DNA from: Duganella qianjiadongensis
Lineage (GTDB): Bacteria; Pseudomonadota; Gammaproteobacteria; Burkholderiales; Burkholderiaceae_D
Assembly (NCBI RefSeq): GCF_009857915.1
Contig: NZ_WWCM01000001.1
Coordinates: 62,001 to 126,000 of the forward strand
DNA length: 64,000 nt
Direction: 5' to 3'
The translations under genes and the position numbers were made by a program. Below are positions 40,380 to 49,656 of the stretch, piece by piece (positions within the stretch are counted from its first letter, which is position 1; each line of letters begins with the position of its first letter). The notes beneath the pieces were generated by a model. It did not search any database and was not told the DNA's origin. It saw nothing but the letters and a program-made list of their open reading frames with translations.

Positions 40380-41096
40380 TTAGCGGGCCTGACGGCGGCG
40401 TGCGGTCCAGCCCAGCAGGCCCAGACCAGCCAGCAGCATGGCATAGGTTTCCGGTTCAGGAACCGGCGTGGTCGGATTACCGCCCGTTGGCAGCTGGGTT
40501 ACGGTCAGCGAGGTCAGGCTGCCGTTGGCACCCATCATGGCATGGGTGCTGGCCGACGAATAGGTGTAGTAGAAAGTAGACGTGCCAAAGGCGGAGAAGT
40601 CCAGCGCGGCTGGCAGGGTGCTGTCGCTGAAGGCATGGCCGGTGGAATCGAACAGCATCAGCGCCATCATCTGGGACGCCTGGCCATTGGCGCTGACATT
40701 GGCGATGCCGAAGCTATCGGCGCCTTTCAGGCCGGCGACATTGTTACCAACCTGAACGGTGGTGGTATTGCTCAGGGCATGGTCCAGACCCAGACTGGTG
40801 GTGCCGATCGCTGCATTCAGCGCATTCTGTGCAGCCGCTGCCGAGAACATGGCCAGACCGCCGACGTTGCTGATCTGGGCGGTGCTGGTGTCATAGGTAA
40901 AGTGACCACTGATGGCATCCCCTACCGACACGGTCGAGCCGTTCAGATCGCTGCTGCTGACCATGCCACCGGCAAAAGTCAGGGGCGAGAACTGCACCAT
41001 TTCCTGAATCTTTGCCGTGAAATCGAACTGCAATACCGCTGCGTTCGAAGAACCAGCCAATGCCAGACCAGCCAGCAACAGAGGGATTTTCTTCAT
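40380..41096 (-). CDS. PEP-CTERM protein
   Basis: 238 residues. Signal peptide about 1-19 (MKKIPLLLAGLALAGSSNA). The beta-rich body starts VLQFDFTAKIQEMVQF and includes VGDAISGHFTYDTST, like proteins that form a secreted beta-sandwich. The C-terminus VPEPETYAMLLAGLGLLGWTARRRQAR is a standard exosortase signal. It has its own strong sigma-70 promoter. The body function is unknown. Confidence 0.88.
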   Translation of the reverse strand: MKKIPLLLAGLALAGSSNAAVLQFDFTAKIQEMVQFSPLTFAGGMVSSSDLNGSTVSVGDAISGHFTYDTSTAQISNVGGLAMFSAAAAQNALNAAIGTTSLGLDHALSNTTTVQVGNNVAGLKGADSFGIANVSANGQASQMMALMLFDSTGHAFSDSTLPAALDFSAFGTSTFYYTYSSASTHAMMGANGSLTSLTVTQLPTGGNPTTPVPEPETYAMLLAGLGLLGWTARRRQAR

Positions 41097-41128
41097 GTCA
41101 AAAACTCCAGAAATCGTGTAGATGTGAC

Positions 41129-41157
41129 ATTAAAACATTCGCAACAACTGTTGTCAA
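41129..41157 (-). promoter_or_regulatory. Sigma-70 promoter of the PEP-CTERM gene
   Basis: On the minus strand TTGACA (41157-41152), 17 bases, TTTAAT (41134-41129). An 11-base palindrome ACAACTGTTGT (41144-41154) sits in the spacer and overlaps the -35, a good place for a repressor. Confidence 0.75.
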
Positions 41158-41239
41158 GCGATAATTTAAGTTATCTTAAAGAAATTGAGTTTTGTAAATA
41201 GAATATTCCATAAGGAAATTTTTGCGTTCCATCGAAAGA

Positions 41240-41292
41240 CAAAAAAAGGGCCAGTAACAGCAGACCCCGAACAGGTCCGCCGTCACTGGCCC
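41240..41292 (-). terminator. Terminator of the RND efflux operon
   Basis: GGGCCAGT (41248-41255) pairs with ACTGGCCC (41285-41292), with further inner pairing. On the minus strand it is followed by a run of seven Ts. Confidence 0.85.
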
Positions 41293-41345
41293 CGGCGGCA
41301 AGCACCCTCGCCGCCTACTTCCCGCAACGCCGCAGGATAACTCTG

Positions 41346-42830
41346 TCAGTGCTGCGCCAGCTGAAGCTGGCCCGCACCGCCATCCCAGCCGCCGCCCAGC
41401 GAGCGGATCAGCGCCACCGTGGTAATGGCGCGGCTGCCGCGCAACTGCACGGCGCTGCGCTCCACCGACGCCAGATTGCGCTGCGCATCGAGCAGATCCA
41501 GATAGCTGGAACGGCCTGCCGCATAAAGCTTCTGGGCCAGATCGGCCGAACGGCGTGCCGAAACCAGCGCTTCGTCCAGCTGCACGGCCTGCGCCTGCAG
41601 AATACGCAGACCGGCGAGGTTATCCTCCACTTCGGCAAAGGCCTGCAGTACGCTCTGGCGGTAGCTGCCTACCGATTCTTCCAGCGCCGCTTCGGCACGG
41701 CGGATATTGGCCGCATTGCGGCCGCCATCGATCAGCGGCATGGACATCATCGCGCCCAGCAGCCACGAACGGCTGCTCCACTTGAACACTTCCGCCACCG
41801 TGCTGCCGGAGGCGCCAGCTGCTGCCGCATTCAGGCTCAGCGCCGGGAACATGGCCGAGCGGGCCACGCCGATGCGGGCATTGGCTGCTTCCATGCTGCG
41901 CTGCGCGGCCGCGATGTCGGGACGGCGTTCCAGCAGTGTCGAAGGCAGCCCTGCCGGCACTTCCGGCAGCAGCGCGCTATCGAGCAGCGGGCTGTTACCA
42001 GCGGTGTAGCTGGCGGCCGGTTTGCCCAGCAGGACAGCCAGCGCATGCTCGGTGGTAGCGCGCTGGCGCTGCAGGCCTATGGCCTCGGCGCGGGCGCTGG
42101 CCAGCTCCGTTTTTGCCCGCGACAGGTCGAACTCGCCGATGTCGCCAAGGTCGAAGCGGCGCTGATTGACCTTGACGTTTTCCTCGCGCGTCTGCACGGT
42201 GCGCTGCAAGGTCTCCAGTTCGGCATCCGTAGCGCGCAGACGGAAATAGGTCTGCGCCACATCGGCCTGCACAGCCAGCAGCACCGACTGGTAGGTCGCT
42301 TCGATCGAAGCGGCATCGCTGCGCGCTGCGCTGACATTGCTCGCTACCCGCCCGAACAGATCGACTTCATAGCTGGCCGTCAGGCTGGCATTGAAGGCTT
42401 TGCTCGGCGCCACCGGCGTACCGGCCGGCAGTCCGAGCGACAGATCGGAGGCGCGCTGACGCTGGCCCGAAGCACTCACGCCCACTTGCGGGATGCGGTC
42501 GGCTTCGGCCACACCGGCAATCGCACGCGCCTGTTTGACGCGTGCTGCCGCTACCGCCAGATTGGCATTGGCGCGGGTAGCGTCGTTAATCAGCTGATTC
42601 AGCGCCGCATCATTAAACGCCAGCCACCACTCGCCGCGCGAGCGGGCTTCTGCCGCCTGCGCCGGCTGCCAGGTGCTGCCGTCGGCCGCCGTCTGCACGC
42701 CGCTGCTTTCCTTATAGGCGGCCGGCACCTCGATGGCCGGCTGCCTGAAGGCCGGTGCGGCGCACGCGGTCATCAGCAGAGCGGCCATGACAGGTGCCAC
42801 GCCACGGGCGATCATCTGCATAGTATTCAT
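41346..42830 (-). CDS. RND efflux outer-membrane lipoprotein (NodT/OprM family)
   Basis: 494 residues from ATG 42830. Lipoprotein signal with lipobox LLMTAC (Cys near residue 22). Two OEP repeats follow, with LNQLINDATRANANLAVAAARVKQARA and SYEVDLFGRV typical of the TolC-like channel. It forms the outer-membrane exit duct for the pump encoded just upstream (start 2 bases after the permease stop). Confidence 0.95.
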   Translation of the reverse strand: MNTMQMIARGVAPVMAALLMTACAAPAFRQPAIEVPAAYKESSGVQTAADGSTWQPAQAAEARSRGEWWLAFNDAALNQLINDATRANANLAVAAARVKQARAIAGVAEADRIPQVGVSASGQRQRASDLSLGLPAGTPVAPSKAFNASLTASYEVDLFGRVASNVSAARSDAASIEATYQSVLLAVQADVAQTYFRLRATDAELETLQRTVQTREENVKVNQRRFDLGDIGEFDLSRAKTELASARAEAIGLQRQRATTEHALAVLLGKPAASYTAGNSPLLDSALLPEVPAGLPSTLLERRPDIAAAQRSMEAANARIGVARSAMFPALSLNAAAAGASGSTVAEVFKWSSRSWLLGAMMSMPLIDGGRNAANIRRAEAALEESVGSYRQSVLQAFAEVEDNLAGLRILQAQAVQLDEALVSARRSADLAQKLYAAGRSSYLDLLDAQRNLASVERSAVQLRGSRAITTVALIRSLGGGWDGGAGQLQLAQH

Positions 42831-42831
42831 C

Positions 42832-45800
42832 TCAATGGCTCCCTTCCAGTTTTTCTGCTGCTGCCGGCGAGGCAGCAGGTTTTTTCTCAAGGCGCACTGC
42901 CAGCTTGCGCAGCAGCACATAGAACACCGGCGTCAGGAACAGCCCGAAGAAGGTCACGCCCAGCATGCCGCCGAACACGGCCACGCCCATGGCATGGCGC
43001 ATTTCCGAACCGGCGCCATGGGAGAACACCAGCGGCAGCACACCCATGATGAAGGCGATCGAGGTCATCAGAATCGGACGCAGACGCAGGCGGCAAGCTT
43101 CCAGTGCAGCCTGCACGATGCTGCGGCCATGATGTTCCAGTTCGCGGGCGAATTCCACAATCAGAATCGCGTTCTTCGAGGCCAGTCCCACCAGCACGAA
43201 CAGGGCGATCTGGGTGAACACATTGTTGTCGCCGTGGGTCAGCTTCACCCCCAGCAGCGCGCACAATATCGACATCGGCACGATCAGGATCACCGCCAGC
43301 GGCAGGGTCCAGCTTTCGTACTGGGCCGCCAGCACCAGGAACACCAGCAGCACGCACAGCGGGAACACATAGATCATGGTGTTACCGGACAGGATGTCCT
43401 GATATACCAGCTCGGTCCATTCGTAGCTGATCCCTTTCGGCAGCACTTCGTTGAGGATCTTGGTCATCTCGGCCTGCGCTTCGCCCGACGATACGCCCGG
43501 CGCGGCACCGCCATTGATTTCAGCGGCCACGTAAGCGTTGTAACGCTGCACGCGGTCCGGACCATAGCTATCCTTGACCCGCACCAGCGACGACAGCGGG
43601 ATCATTTCGCCCTTGTCGTTGCGCACCTTGAGCTGGGCAATATCTTCGGCGTGCGAACGGAACTGCTGGTCCGCCTGTACCCGCACCTGATAGGTACGGC
43701 CAAACTGGTTGAAGTCGTTCACATACAGCGAGCCCAGATTGATCTGCAGGGTCTGATAGATGGTCTGCAGCGGCACGCCCAGCTGTTTGGCCTTGGCGCG
43801 GTCCACGTCGGCAAACAGTTGCGGCACATTGATCTGGTAGCTGGAGAACACGCCAGCCAGTTTCGGGTTCTGCCAGGCTTTCATCTGCACCGCCTGAATT
43901 GCCTTGTACAGCGCGTCGTAGCCGAGGTTATCGCGGTCTTCTATCATCACCTTGAAGCCGCCCGTCGTGCCCAGGCCATTGACTGGCGGTGGCGACAGCA
44001 CCATCACGAACGCGCCTTCGATCACGCCCATGCGCTTGTTGATTTCGGCGGCTATGGCTTCGGCCGATTCGCTAGGCTTGGTACGCTGCTCGAACGGTTT
44101 CAGCGGCGTGAACACGATGCCCGCGTTCGGCGCGTTGGTAAAGCCGTTGATGGACAGGCCGGGGAAAGCGACCGAATCGGCCACGCCGGGAATATCCTTG
44201 GCAATATCCGACATCTTGCGGATCACGGCCGTGGTACGGTCCAGCGAGGCAGCATCAGGCAACTGGGCAAAGCCGATCAGGTACTGCTTGTCCTGCGCCG
44301 GCACAAAGCCCGGCGGCACCAGCTTGAACATGAAACCGGCTGCAGCAGCCAGCACGGCATACACTACCAGCGAGCCGCCTTTGCGCTTGAGCACAGCGGT
44401 CACGCCCGTTTCGTAGCCATGCGAAGCACGGTTGAAGAAGCGGTTGAACCAGCCGAAGAAGCGGCCAAAGATGCGGTCCATGATGCGGGTCAGGCGGTCC
44501 TTCGGTGCATCATGGGGCTTGAGCAGCACAGCCGACAGGGCCGGCGCCAAGGTCAGCGAGCTGAATGCCGAGATCACGGTCGAAATGGCAATAGTCAGGG
44601 CAAACTGCTTGTAGAACTGGCCCGACAGACCGGACACGAAGGCAATCGGCACGAACACGGCGCACAGCACCAGCGCGATGGCGATGATAGGACCACTCAC
44701 CTCTTTCATCGCCTGTATGGTGGCGTCATGCGGCGACAGACCATTGGCGATGTTGCGCTCGACGTTCTCCACCACCACGATGGCGTCATCGACCACGATA
44801 CCGATGGCCAGCACCAGACCGAACAGCGACAGCGTGTTGATCGAGAAGCCGAAGCCCAGCATCACGGCAAAGGTACCCACCACCGACACGGGTACGGCCA
44901 GCAGCGGAATCACCGAAGCGCGCCAGGTCTGCAGGAACACGATCACCACCAGTGCTACCAGGATGATCGCTTCCACCAGCGTATGGATCACGGAACGGAT
45001 CGATTCACGCACGAATTGGGTCGGGTCGTACACAATGCTGTATTCGACGCCTTCCGGGAAATCTTTCGACAGACGGGCCATGGTGGCGCGTACGTCCGCC
45101 GACAGTTGCAGCGCATTGGCGTTAGGCGCTTCGAAGATAGGAATCGCCACCGCCGAATTATTATTCAGCAGCGAACGCAGCGCGTAGGAATTCGAGCCCA
45201 TCTCCAGTCGTGCCACGTCCTTGAGCAGGGTGACCGCGCCGTCGTTATTGGTTTTCAGGATGATGTTGCCGAATTCTTCTGCCGTCTGCAGACGTCCCTG
45301 CGTATTCACGGTCAGCTGGAAGTCCGCGTCCTTGCTGGGACCCTGACCGATCACGCCGGCCGCTACCTGCACGTTCTGCTCGCGGATGGCGTTCACCACG
45401 TCGCCCGCCGTCAGGCCGCGCTGGGCCACTTTCTGCGGATCGAGCCAGACCCGCATGGCGTAGTCGCCGGAACCGAACATCTGCACCTCGCCCATGCCGG
45501 GCAGGCGGGCCAGCTGGTCCTTGATATTCAGCACCGCGTAGTTACGCAGATACAGGTCGTCGTAACGGCCGTTGGGTGAATTCAGGTGGACCACCATGGT
45601 CAGGTTGGGCGACGACTTCACGGTGGTCACACCGATCTGGCGCACTTCTTCCGGCAGGCGTGGCAAAGCGCGCTGCACGCGGTTCTGCACCTGGGTTTCC
45701 GCCTGCTCGACGTTGGTGCCGATCTTGAAGGTGACGGTCAGCGCCAGTGCGCCATCGGAGGTGTTTTGCGAGGACATATACAGCATGTTCTCGACGCCGT

Positions 45801-46014
45801 TGATCTGCTCTTCCAGCGGCGCGGCCACGGTTTCGGCAATGATCTTCGGATTCGCGCCCGGATACTGGGCGCGCACCACCACCGATGGCGGCACCACGTC
45901 CGGATATTCCGAGATCGGCAGCTTGAAGATCGAGATCAGGCCGGCGACAAAAATGACGATCGATAGCACGGCCGCGAAGATCGGCTTATCGACAAAAAAT
46001 CGGGAAATGTTCAT
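42832..46014 (-). CDS. RND multidrug efflux permease (HAE1, AcrB/MexB type)
   Basis: 1060 residues with 12 helices in two halves and two large periplasmic loops. It opens MNISRFFVDKPIFAAVLSIVIFVAGLISI. Proton-relay acidic residues are in the GIVVDDAIVVVENVERN helix 4 motif, and LVGLASKNAILIVEFAREL is in helix 10. A drug/H+ antiporter of the AcrB class; the substrate range cannot be read. Between adaptor and outer-membrane channel genes in the usual order. Confidence 0.97.
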   Translation of the reverse strand: MNISRFFVDKPIFAAVLSIVIFVAGLISIFKLPISEYPDVVPPSVVVRAQYPGANPKIIAETVAAPLEEQINGVENMLYMSSQNTSDGALALTVTFKIGTNVEQAETQVQNRVQRALPRLPEEVRQIGVTTVKSSPNLTMVVHLNSPNGRYDDLYLRNYAVLNIKDQLARLPGMGEVQMFGSGDYAMRVWLDPQKVAQRGLTAGDVVNAIREQNVQVAAGVIGQGPSKDADFQLTVNTQGRLQTAEEFGNIILKTNNDGAVTLLKDVARLEMGSNSYALRSLLNNNSAVAIPIFEAPNANALQLSADVRATMARLSKDFPEGVEYSIVYDPTQFVRESIRSVIHTLVEAIILVALVVIVFLQTWRASVIPLLAVPVSVVGTFAVMLGFGFSINTLSLFGLVLAIGIVVDDAIVVVENVERNIANGLSPHDATIQAMKEVSGPIIAIALVLCAVFVPIAFVSGLSGQFYKQFALTIAISTVISAFSSLTLAPALSAVLLKPHDAPKDRLTRIMDRIFGRFFGWFNRFFNRASHGYETGVTAVLKRKGGSLVVYAVLAAAAGFMFKLVPPGFVPAQDKQYLIGFAQLPDAASLDRTTAVIRKMSDIAKDIPGVADSVAFPGLSINGFTNAPNAGIVFTPLKPFEQRTKPSESAEAIAAEINKRMGVIEGAFVMVLSPPPVNGLGTTGGFKVMIEDRDNLGYDALYKAIQAVQMKAWQNPKLAGVFSSYQINVPQLFADVDRAKAKQLGVPLQTIYQTLQINLGSLYVNDFNQFGRTYQVRVQADQQFRSHAEDIAQLKVRNDKGEMIPLSSLVRVKDSYGPDRVQRYNAYVAAEINGGAAPGVSSGEAQAEMTKILNEVLPKGISYEWTELVYQDILSGNTMIYVFPLCVLLVFLVLAAQYESWTLPLAVILIVPMSILCALLGVKLTHGDNNVFTQIALFVLVGLASKNAILIVEFARELEHHGRSIVQAALEACRLRLRPILMTSIAFIMGVLPLVFSHGAGSEMRHAMGVAVFGGMLGVTFFGLFLTPVFYVLLRKLAVRLEKKPAASPAAAEKLEGSH

Positions 46015-46020
46015 AGCGTT

Positions 46021-47334
46021 TTATTCCTTGCGAGTGCCAGTCTTGGCGATGGCAACTTTTTCATCCTTGGCAGCGTGCTTATCAGCCTTGGCGGCAGCGT
46101 CCTTGCCGGCGTCTTTGCCAGCGTCTTTGGCCACTTCCTTGCCGGCGGGCGGCTGGGCGCTGGCAGCCAGCGGATCGACATCCATCGCCACCACATTCGG
46201 CGTGATCGGTGCGCCGGGACGCACGCGCTGCAGGCCGTTGACGACGATTTTCTCGCCCGGCTTCAGGCCATCGCGCACCACGCGCAGACCATCGACCGAC
46301 TGGCCCAGCTGCACCGGACGGTATTCGGCCTTGTTGTCCTTATCCACCACGAAGACGAACTTGCGGTTCTGGTCCGTATTGATGGCACGCTCGTTGATCA
46401 GCAGCGCCGGTTTGGCATTGTCGGAACCGGCCAGCTGCACACGGGCGAACAGGCCGGGCACCAGCGCGCCATCAGCATTGTTCAGCGTCGCGCGCATGCG
46501 CACGGAGCCGCTGCGCACGTCGAGCTGGTTATCGACGAATTCCAGCTTGCCTTCGTGCGGATAGCCTTCCTCGTTGGCCAGACCGATGCGCACCGTGGCA
46601 GGTTTGCCCTGATGGGCAGCTGCCCCCACGCGCAGATAGGTCTCTTCATCGCCGTCAAACGAGGCATAGATGCGCTCCAGCGACACCACCGAAGTCAGCA
46701 CGGCCGAGGCATCGACCAGATTGCCCAGCGTGATTTCCGCTTTCGAGACGCGGCCATTGATCGGCGATTGCACCTGCGTGTAGCTGAGATTCAGACGCGC
46801 CGCTTCGAACTGGGCCTGCGCAGCGCGGGCATCGGCGTCCAGTTGCTTCAGGCTGGACGCGCGTTCATCGTATTCGCGCTGGGCGATGGCTTTATCGGCC
46901 AGCAGCTTTTCCGCACGATTCAGTTCCAGCCGGGCCAGATCCGCCTTGGCGCGGGCCGAACCGGCCGCCGCTTCGGCGCGATTGGCTTCGGCCTGGAACG
47001 GACGCGGATCGATTACGAACAGCACATCGCCCTTCTTTACCTGACTGCCGGGTTTGAAGTTGATGGCAGTGATGAAACCGGCCACACGGGGCCGGATCTG
47101 CACCTGTTCGATGGCTTCCAGGCGACCGGAAAACTGCTGCGTCTCGGTGACGGTTTTCTCCACGACGACCGCAGCCGACACGGGCGGGCCACCGGCAGCC
47201 GGCGCTTCGGCCGTTTTACCGGTTGCCGTGTCGCAGCCGGTCAGGGCCAATCCGGTGGCTGCGGCCAGTCCCGCCAGCGCCATGGCAGCAGCCAGCGGCC
47301 GGGCCATCGCGGTGATATGTTTAACGTTTTTCAT
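46021..47334 (-). CDS. RND periplasmic adaptor with Lys-rich tail
   Basis: 437 residues from ATG 47334 (AGGA upstream). Lipoprotein-type signal with LALTGC (Cys near 33). Lipoyl/hairpin domain (VRPRVAGFI-like QIRPRVAGFITAINF), alpha-hairpin (about 105-160) and beta-barrel follow. The last 40 residues are an unusual Lys/Ala/Asp tail with KDAGKDAGKDAAAK repeats, absent from AcrA or MexA. It couples the permease to the outer-membrane channel. Confidence 0.93.
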   Translation of the reverse strand: MKNVKHITAMARPLAAAMALAGLAAATGLALTGCDTATGKTAEAPAAGGPPVSAAVVVEKTVTETQQFSGRLEAIEQVQIRPRVAGFITAINFKPGSQVKKGDVLFVIDPRPFQAEANRAEAAAGSARAKADLARLELNRAEKLLADKAIAQREYDERASSLKQLDADARAAQAQFEAARLNLSYTQVQSPINGRVSKAEITLGNLVDASAVLTSVVSLERIYASFDGDEETYLRVGAAAHQGKPATVRIGLANEEGYPHEGKLEFVDNQLDVRSGSVRMRATLNNADGALVPGLFARVQLAGSDNAKPALLINERAINTDQNRKFVFVVDKDNKAEYRPVQLGQSVDGLRVVRDGLKPGEKIVVNGLQRVRPGAPITPNVVAMDVDPLAASAQPPAGKEVAKDAGKDAGKDAAAKADKHAAKDEKVAIAKTGTRKE

Positions 47335-47478
47335 TGTTATTCCTTTTTGCATGAAAAAATTTAATAGAAATGGCGGCACCGGCCAGCTCGGCGAAATCGC
47401 GAGAAAACCCGGTACTAGCGCCCCGCCGGCAAGCCGGTGGGGACGTTTCGATGACAACTACAAGAGATACAGGGAGCT

Positions 47479-48345
47479 CTAGCCGGTCGCTGCTGTGTCA
47501 GCCCGTTCCAGACCAGCGATGAAGCTGGCAATTTCCCCCAGTGCGTAACGTTTGCACGCACATTCGTTCCGTGCCCCCGTTTCATGCAGGGGTGCGGGCG
47601 GCATACGGGTGACGGTGGTTTTCACTCCGCAGCTCATTAACTTGGCGCCATACTGCTCTGCCTCGTCGCGCAGCGGATCGTCCTCGGTGGACAGGATCAG
47701 TGCCGGCGGCAGATTTTTCAGACGGCTCGATTGCAAGGGCGACGCATACGGATGGATGCGGTCGGCCGCATTCGGCAGGTAGCCGCGATAGGCCGCCGCG
47801 CAGGCGTCGGCCACTTCCAGCAGTTCCTGCCCGTGCTGCATATCGCGCATCGAACAGGTGGACAGGCCGGGATCGAGCATGGGCATAATCAGTATCTGGC
47901 CAGCCAGTGCCGGGCCACCCCGGTCACGCGACATCAGCGTGCACACTGCTGCCAGATTGGCGCCTGCTTCGATGCCGGCTACCAGCAGACGTTTGCCAGT
48001 CCAGCCCAGCTTGGCCTTGTGCTTCTTCACCCACTGCAGCACTGCGTGGGCGTCTTCCACTGCCGCCGGAAACGGCTTGACGGCGGCCAGCGTGTAGGTA
48101 CTGGCCAGCACCACGCTGCTGGTGTTCTCGTCGGCCAGATGGCGCAGGAACAGATCGCCTTCATCCAGCCCGCCGCCGGTAAAGCCGCCGCCGTGGAAAA
48201 ACACGATCAGCGTGTCGCGTTTGCCGGCATCTGGCGCCACGGCATAGAGCCGCGCCGCCAGATGCCCCTCTGCCCCGCCCACCTCAAGGTTGCGGATTTT
48301 CAGGTGCGCAGAAAACTCCGGCATTTCGTCCACGCCCGCGCCCAT
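47479..48345 (-). CDS. Esterase-fold protein lacking the catalytic serine
   Basis: 288 residues of the alpha/beta-hydrolase (hormone-sensitive lipase-like) fold. The oxyanion-hole HGGGF (51-55) and an Asp region (STEDDPLRDEAEQ) are normal. The nucleophile elbow, normally GDSAG, reads GIEAG at 124-128, so Glu126 sits where Ser should be. A His follows in PLHETG. It may be a non-enzymatic ligand-binding homologue. Start ATG 48345 or GTG 48348; both overlap the stop of the small upstream gene, so it is coupled. It precedes the efflux genes by 144 bases. Confidence 0.8.
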   Translation of the reverse strand: MGAGVDEMPEFSAHLKIRNLEVGGAEGHLAARLYAVAPDAGKRDTLIVFFHGGGFTGGGLDEGDLFLRHLADENTSSVVLASTYTLAAVKPFPAAVEDAHAVLQWVKKHKAKLGWTGKRLLVAGIEAGANLAAVCTLMSRDRGGPALAGQILIMPMLDPGLSTCSMRDMQHGQELLEVADACAAAYRGYLPNAADRIHPYASPLQSSRLKNLPPALILSTEDDPLRDEAEQYGAKLMSCGVKTTVTRMPPAPLHETGARNECACKRYALGEIASFIAGLERADTAATG

Positions 48346-48554
48346 CACTGCACCTGGACGGGAGCGATGGCCAGCAGGGCCGGTTCGGCAGCCGCCAGCG
48401 TCGTCGTCCCGGCAGCCACTTCAGTCAGGGCGCGCACGCCGCTCGCTTCGGCCTTGGCCGCCTGCGAATAGGCATCGGTATAAACTACGCTAGCCAGTGC
48501 CAGCGACGTCAGCGCCAGTGCGACGGTAGCAAAAATTCCATCCCGATATTTCAT
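48345..48554 (-). CDS. Small membrane-anchored protein, head of efflux operon
   Basis: 69 residues from ATG 48554 (GGAG 6 bases upstream). One hydrophobic helix (about 6-24, FATVALALTSLALASVVYT), followed by an Ala-rich tail. It could be a single-pass or secreted protein. First gene of the minus-strand efflux transcription unit, divergent from LysR. No family recognised. Confidence 0.6.
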   Translation of the reverse strand: MKYRDGIFATVALALTSLALASVVYTDAYSQAAKAEASGVRALTEVAAGTTTLAAAEPALLAIAPVQVQ

Positions 48555-48646
48555 GTGCATCTCCTTTCCTGAAGCGAGGTTTACTTGGACAGTACGCACA
48601 TATTAAACATGATTTACAATCCAATAAATACGGATAAGATGAATTG

Positions 48647-48668
48647 ATTGTTCAGAATCCCGAACAAT
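48647..48668. promoter_or_regulatory. Candidate LysR site between regulator and efflux operon
   Basis: Perfect 7-bp inverted repeat ATTGTTC-N8-GAACAAT, ending 11 bases before the LysR ATG and in the region shared with the divergent efflux genes. It satisfies the T-N11-A rule. Confidence 0.6.
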
Positions 48669-48679
48669 AAGGTGGGTCG

Positions 48680-49636
48680 ATGAATAAATTGCAAGCCATG
48701 GAAGTGTTCGTGCAGGTAGTAGACGCCGGTGGTTTCACCCGCGCCGCCGAACACCTGCAACTGCCCAAGGCCACCGTTTCCACCCTGATCCAGTCTCTGG
48801 AGACGGCGCTGTCGGTCAAATTATTGCACCGGACCACAAGACAAGTGAGCGTGACGGCCGACGGCGCCGCCTATTACGAGCGCTGCCTGCGCATCCTGTC
48901 CGATGTGCGCGAGGCGGAAGAATCGCTCTCGCGCACCCGCTTGAGCCCCAGCGGCCGCCTGCGCGTGGACGCCCCGACGGGGCTGGCCAGCGAAGTGCTG
49001 ATCCCTGCCCTGCCGGATTTTTTCCAGCGCTATCCCGACATCCAGCTGGAACTCGGCTGCAGCGACCGCACGGTCGATCTGATCGAGGAGGGGGTGGACT
49101 GTGCCGTGCGCGGCGGCGCGCTGGCCGATTCCAGCCTGATTGCGCGCCGCGTCGGCATCCTCGAATTCATTACCTGCGCGGCGCCATCCTATCTGGACCG
49201 CTACGGCCGCCCCGTTCATCCGGAAGAACTCAAACGCCACCGCTGCGTGAATTATTTTTCTTCGCGCACCGGCAAAATCTTCGACTGGGATTTCGCCCGC
49301 GGTAACGAACGCATACAGCTGCCGCTGCCGGGCCTGATCGCGCTGAACGACAGCAATGCCTACACGGCCGCCGGCATTGCCGGTCTGGGCATCGTGCAGA
49401 TGCCGCAGTTTATGCTCCAGCCCATGCTCAATGCGGGCAGCCTGGAACAGATACTGGCCGACTGGCAGTCCGACCCGCTGCCCATCCACGTGGTGTATCC
49501 GCAGAACCGCCACCTGTCCGCCAAGGTGCGGGTATTCGTGGAATGGGTGGCCGAACTGTTCTCCAACCATCCGGGCATGCGCCTGCCGAAGATCGCAGCG
49601 GCCGCACGTCCGCTCACTGCCGAACTGGCCCTGTAA
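48680..49636 (+). CDS. LysR-family regulator, divergent from efflux operon
   Basis: 318 residues. HTH (about 1-60: GFTRAAEHLQLPKATVSTLIQSLE) and substrate-binding domain (about 88-295) are complete. The subgroup resembles PqhR/DmlR-like regulators with SFDWDFARG-type strands. Divergence from the RND operon and the shared inverted repeat point to control of efflux, and perhaps of the dehydrogenase gene that begins 20 bases downstream. Confidence 0.9.
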   Translation: MNKLQAMEVFVQVVDAGGFTRAAEHLQLPKATVSTLIQSLETALSVKLLHRTTRQVSVTADGAAYYERCLRILSDVREAEESLSRTRLSPSGRLRVDAPTGLASEVLIPALPDFFQRYPDIQLELGCSDRTVDLIEEGVDCAVRGGALADSSLIARRVGILEFITCAAPSYLDRYGRPVHPEELKRHRCVNYFSSRTGKIFDWDFARGNERIQLPLPGLIALNDSNAYTAAGIAGLGIVQMPQFMLQPMLNAGSLEQILADWQSDPLPIHVVYPQNRHLSAKVRVFVEWVAELFSNHPGMRLPKIAAAARPLTAELAL

Positions 49637-49656
49637 CTTTTTCGATAGGCTGAACT

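Noticed and set aside
42733..45579. 948-codon plus-strand open frame opposite the RND permease
   Set aside because: Opposite a clearly real, conserved permease; His/Gln-rich composition typical of antisense of GC-rich genes. Similar frames at 32754-34562, 34571-36634 and 36930-38771 were dropped for the same reason.
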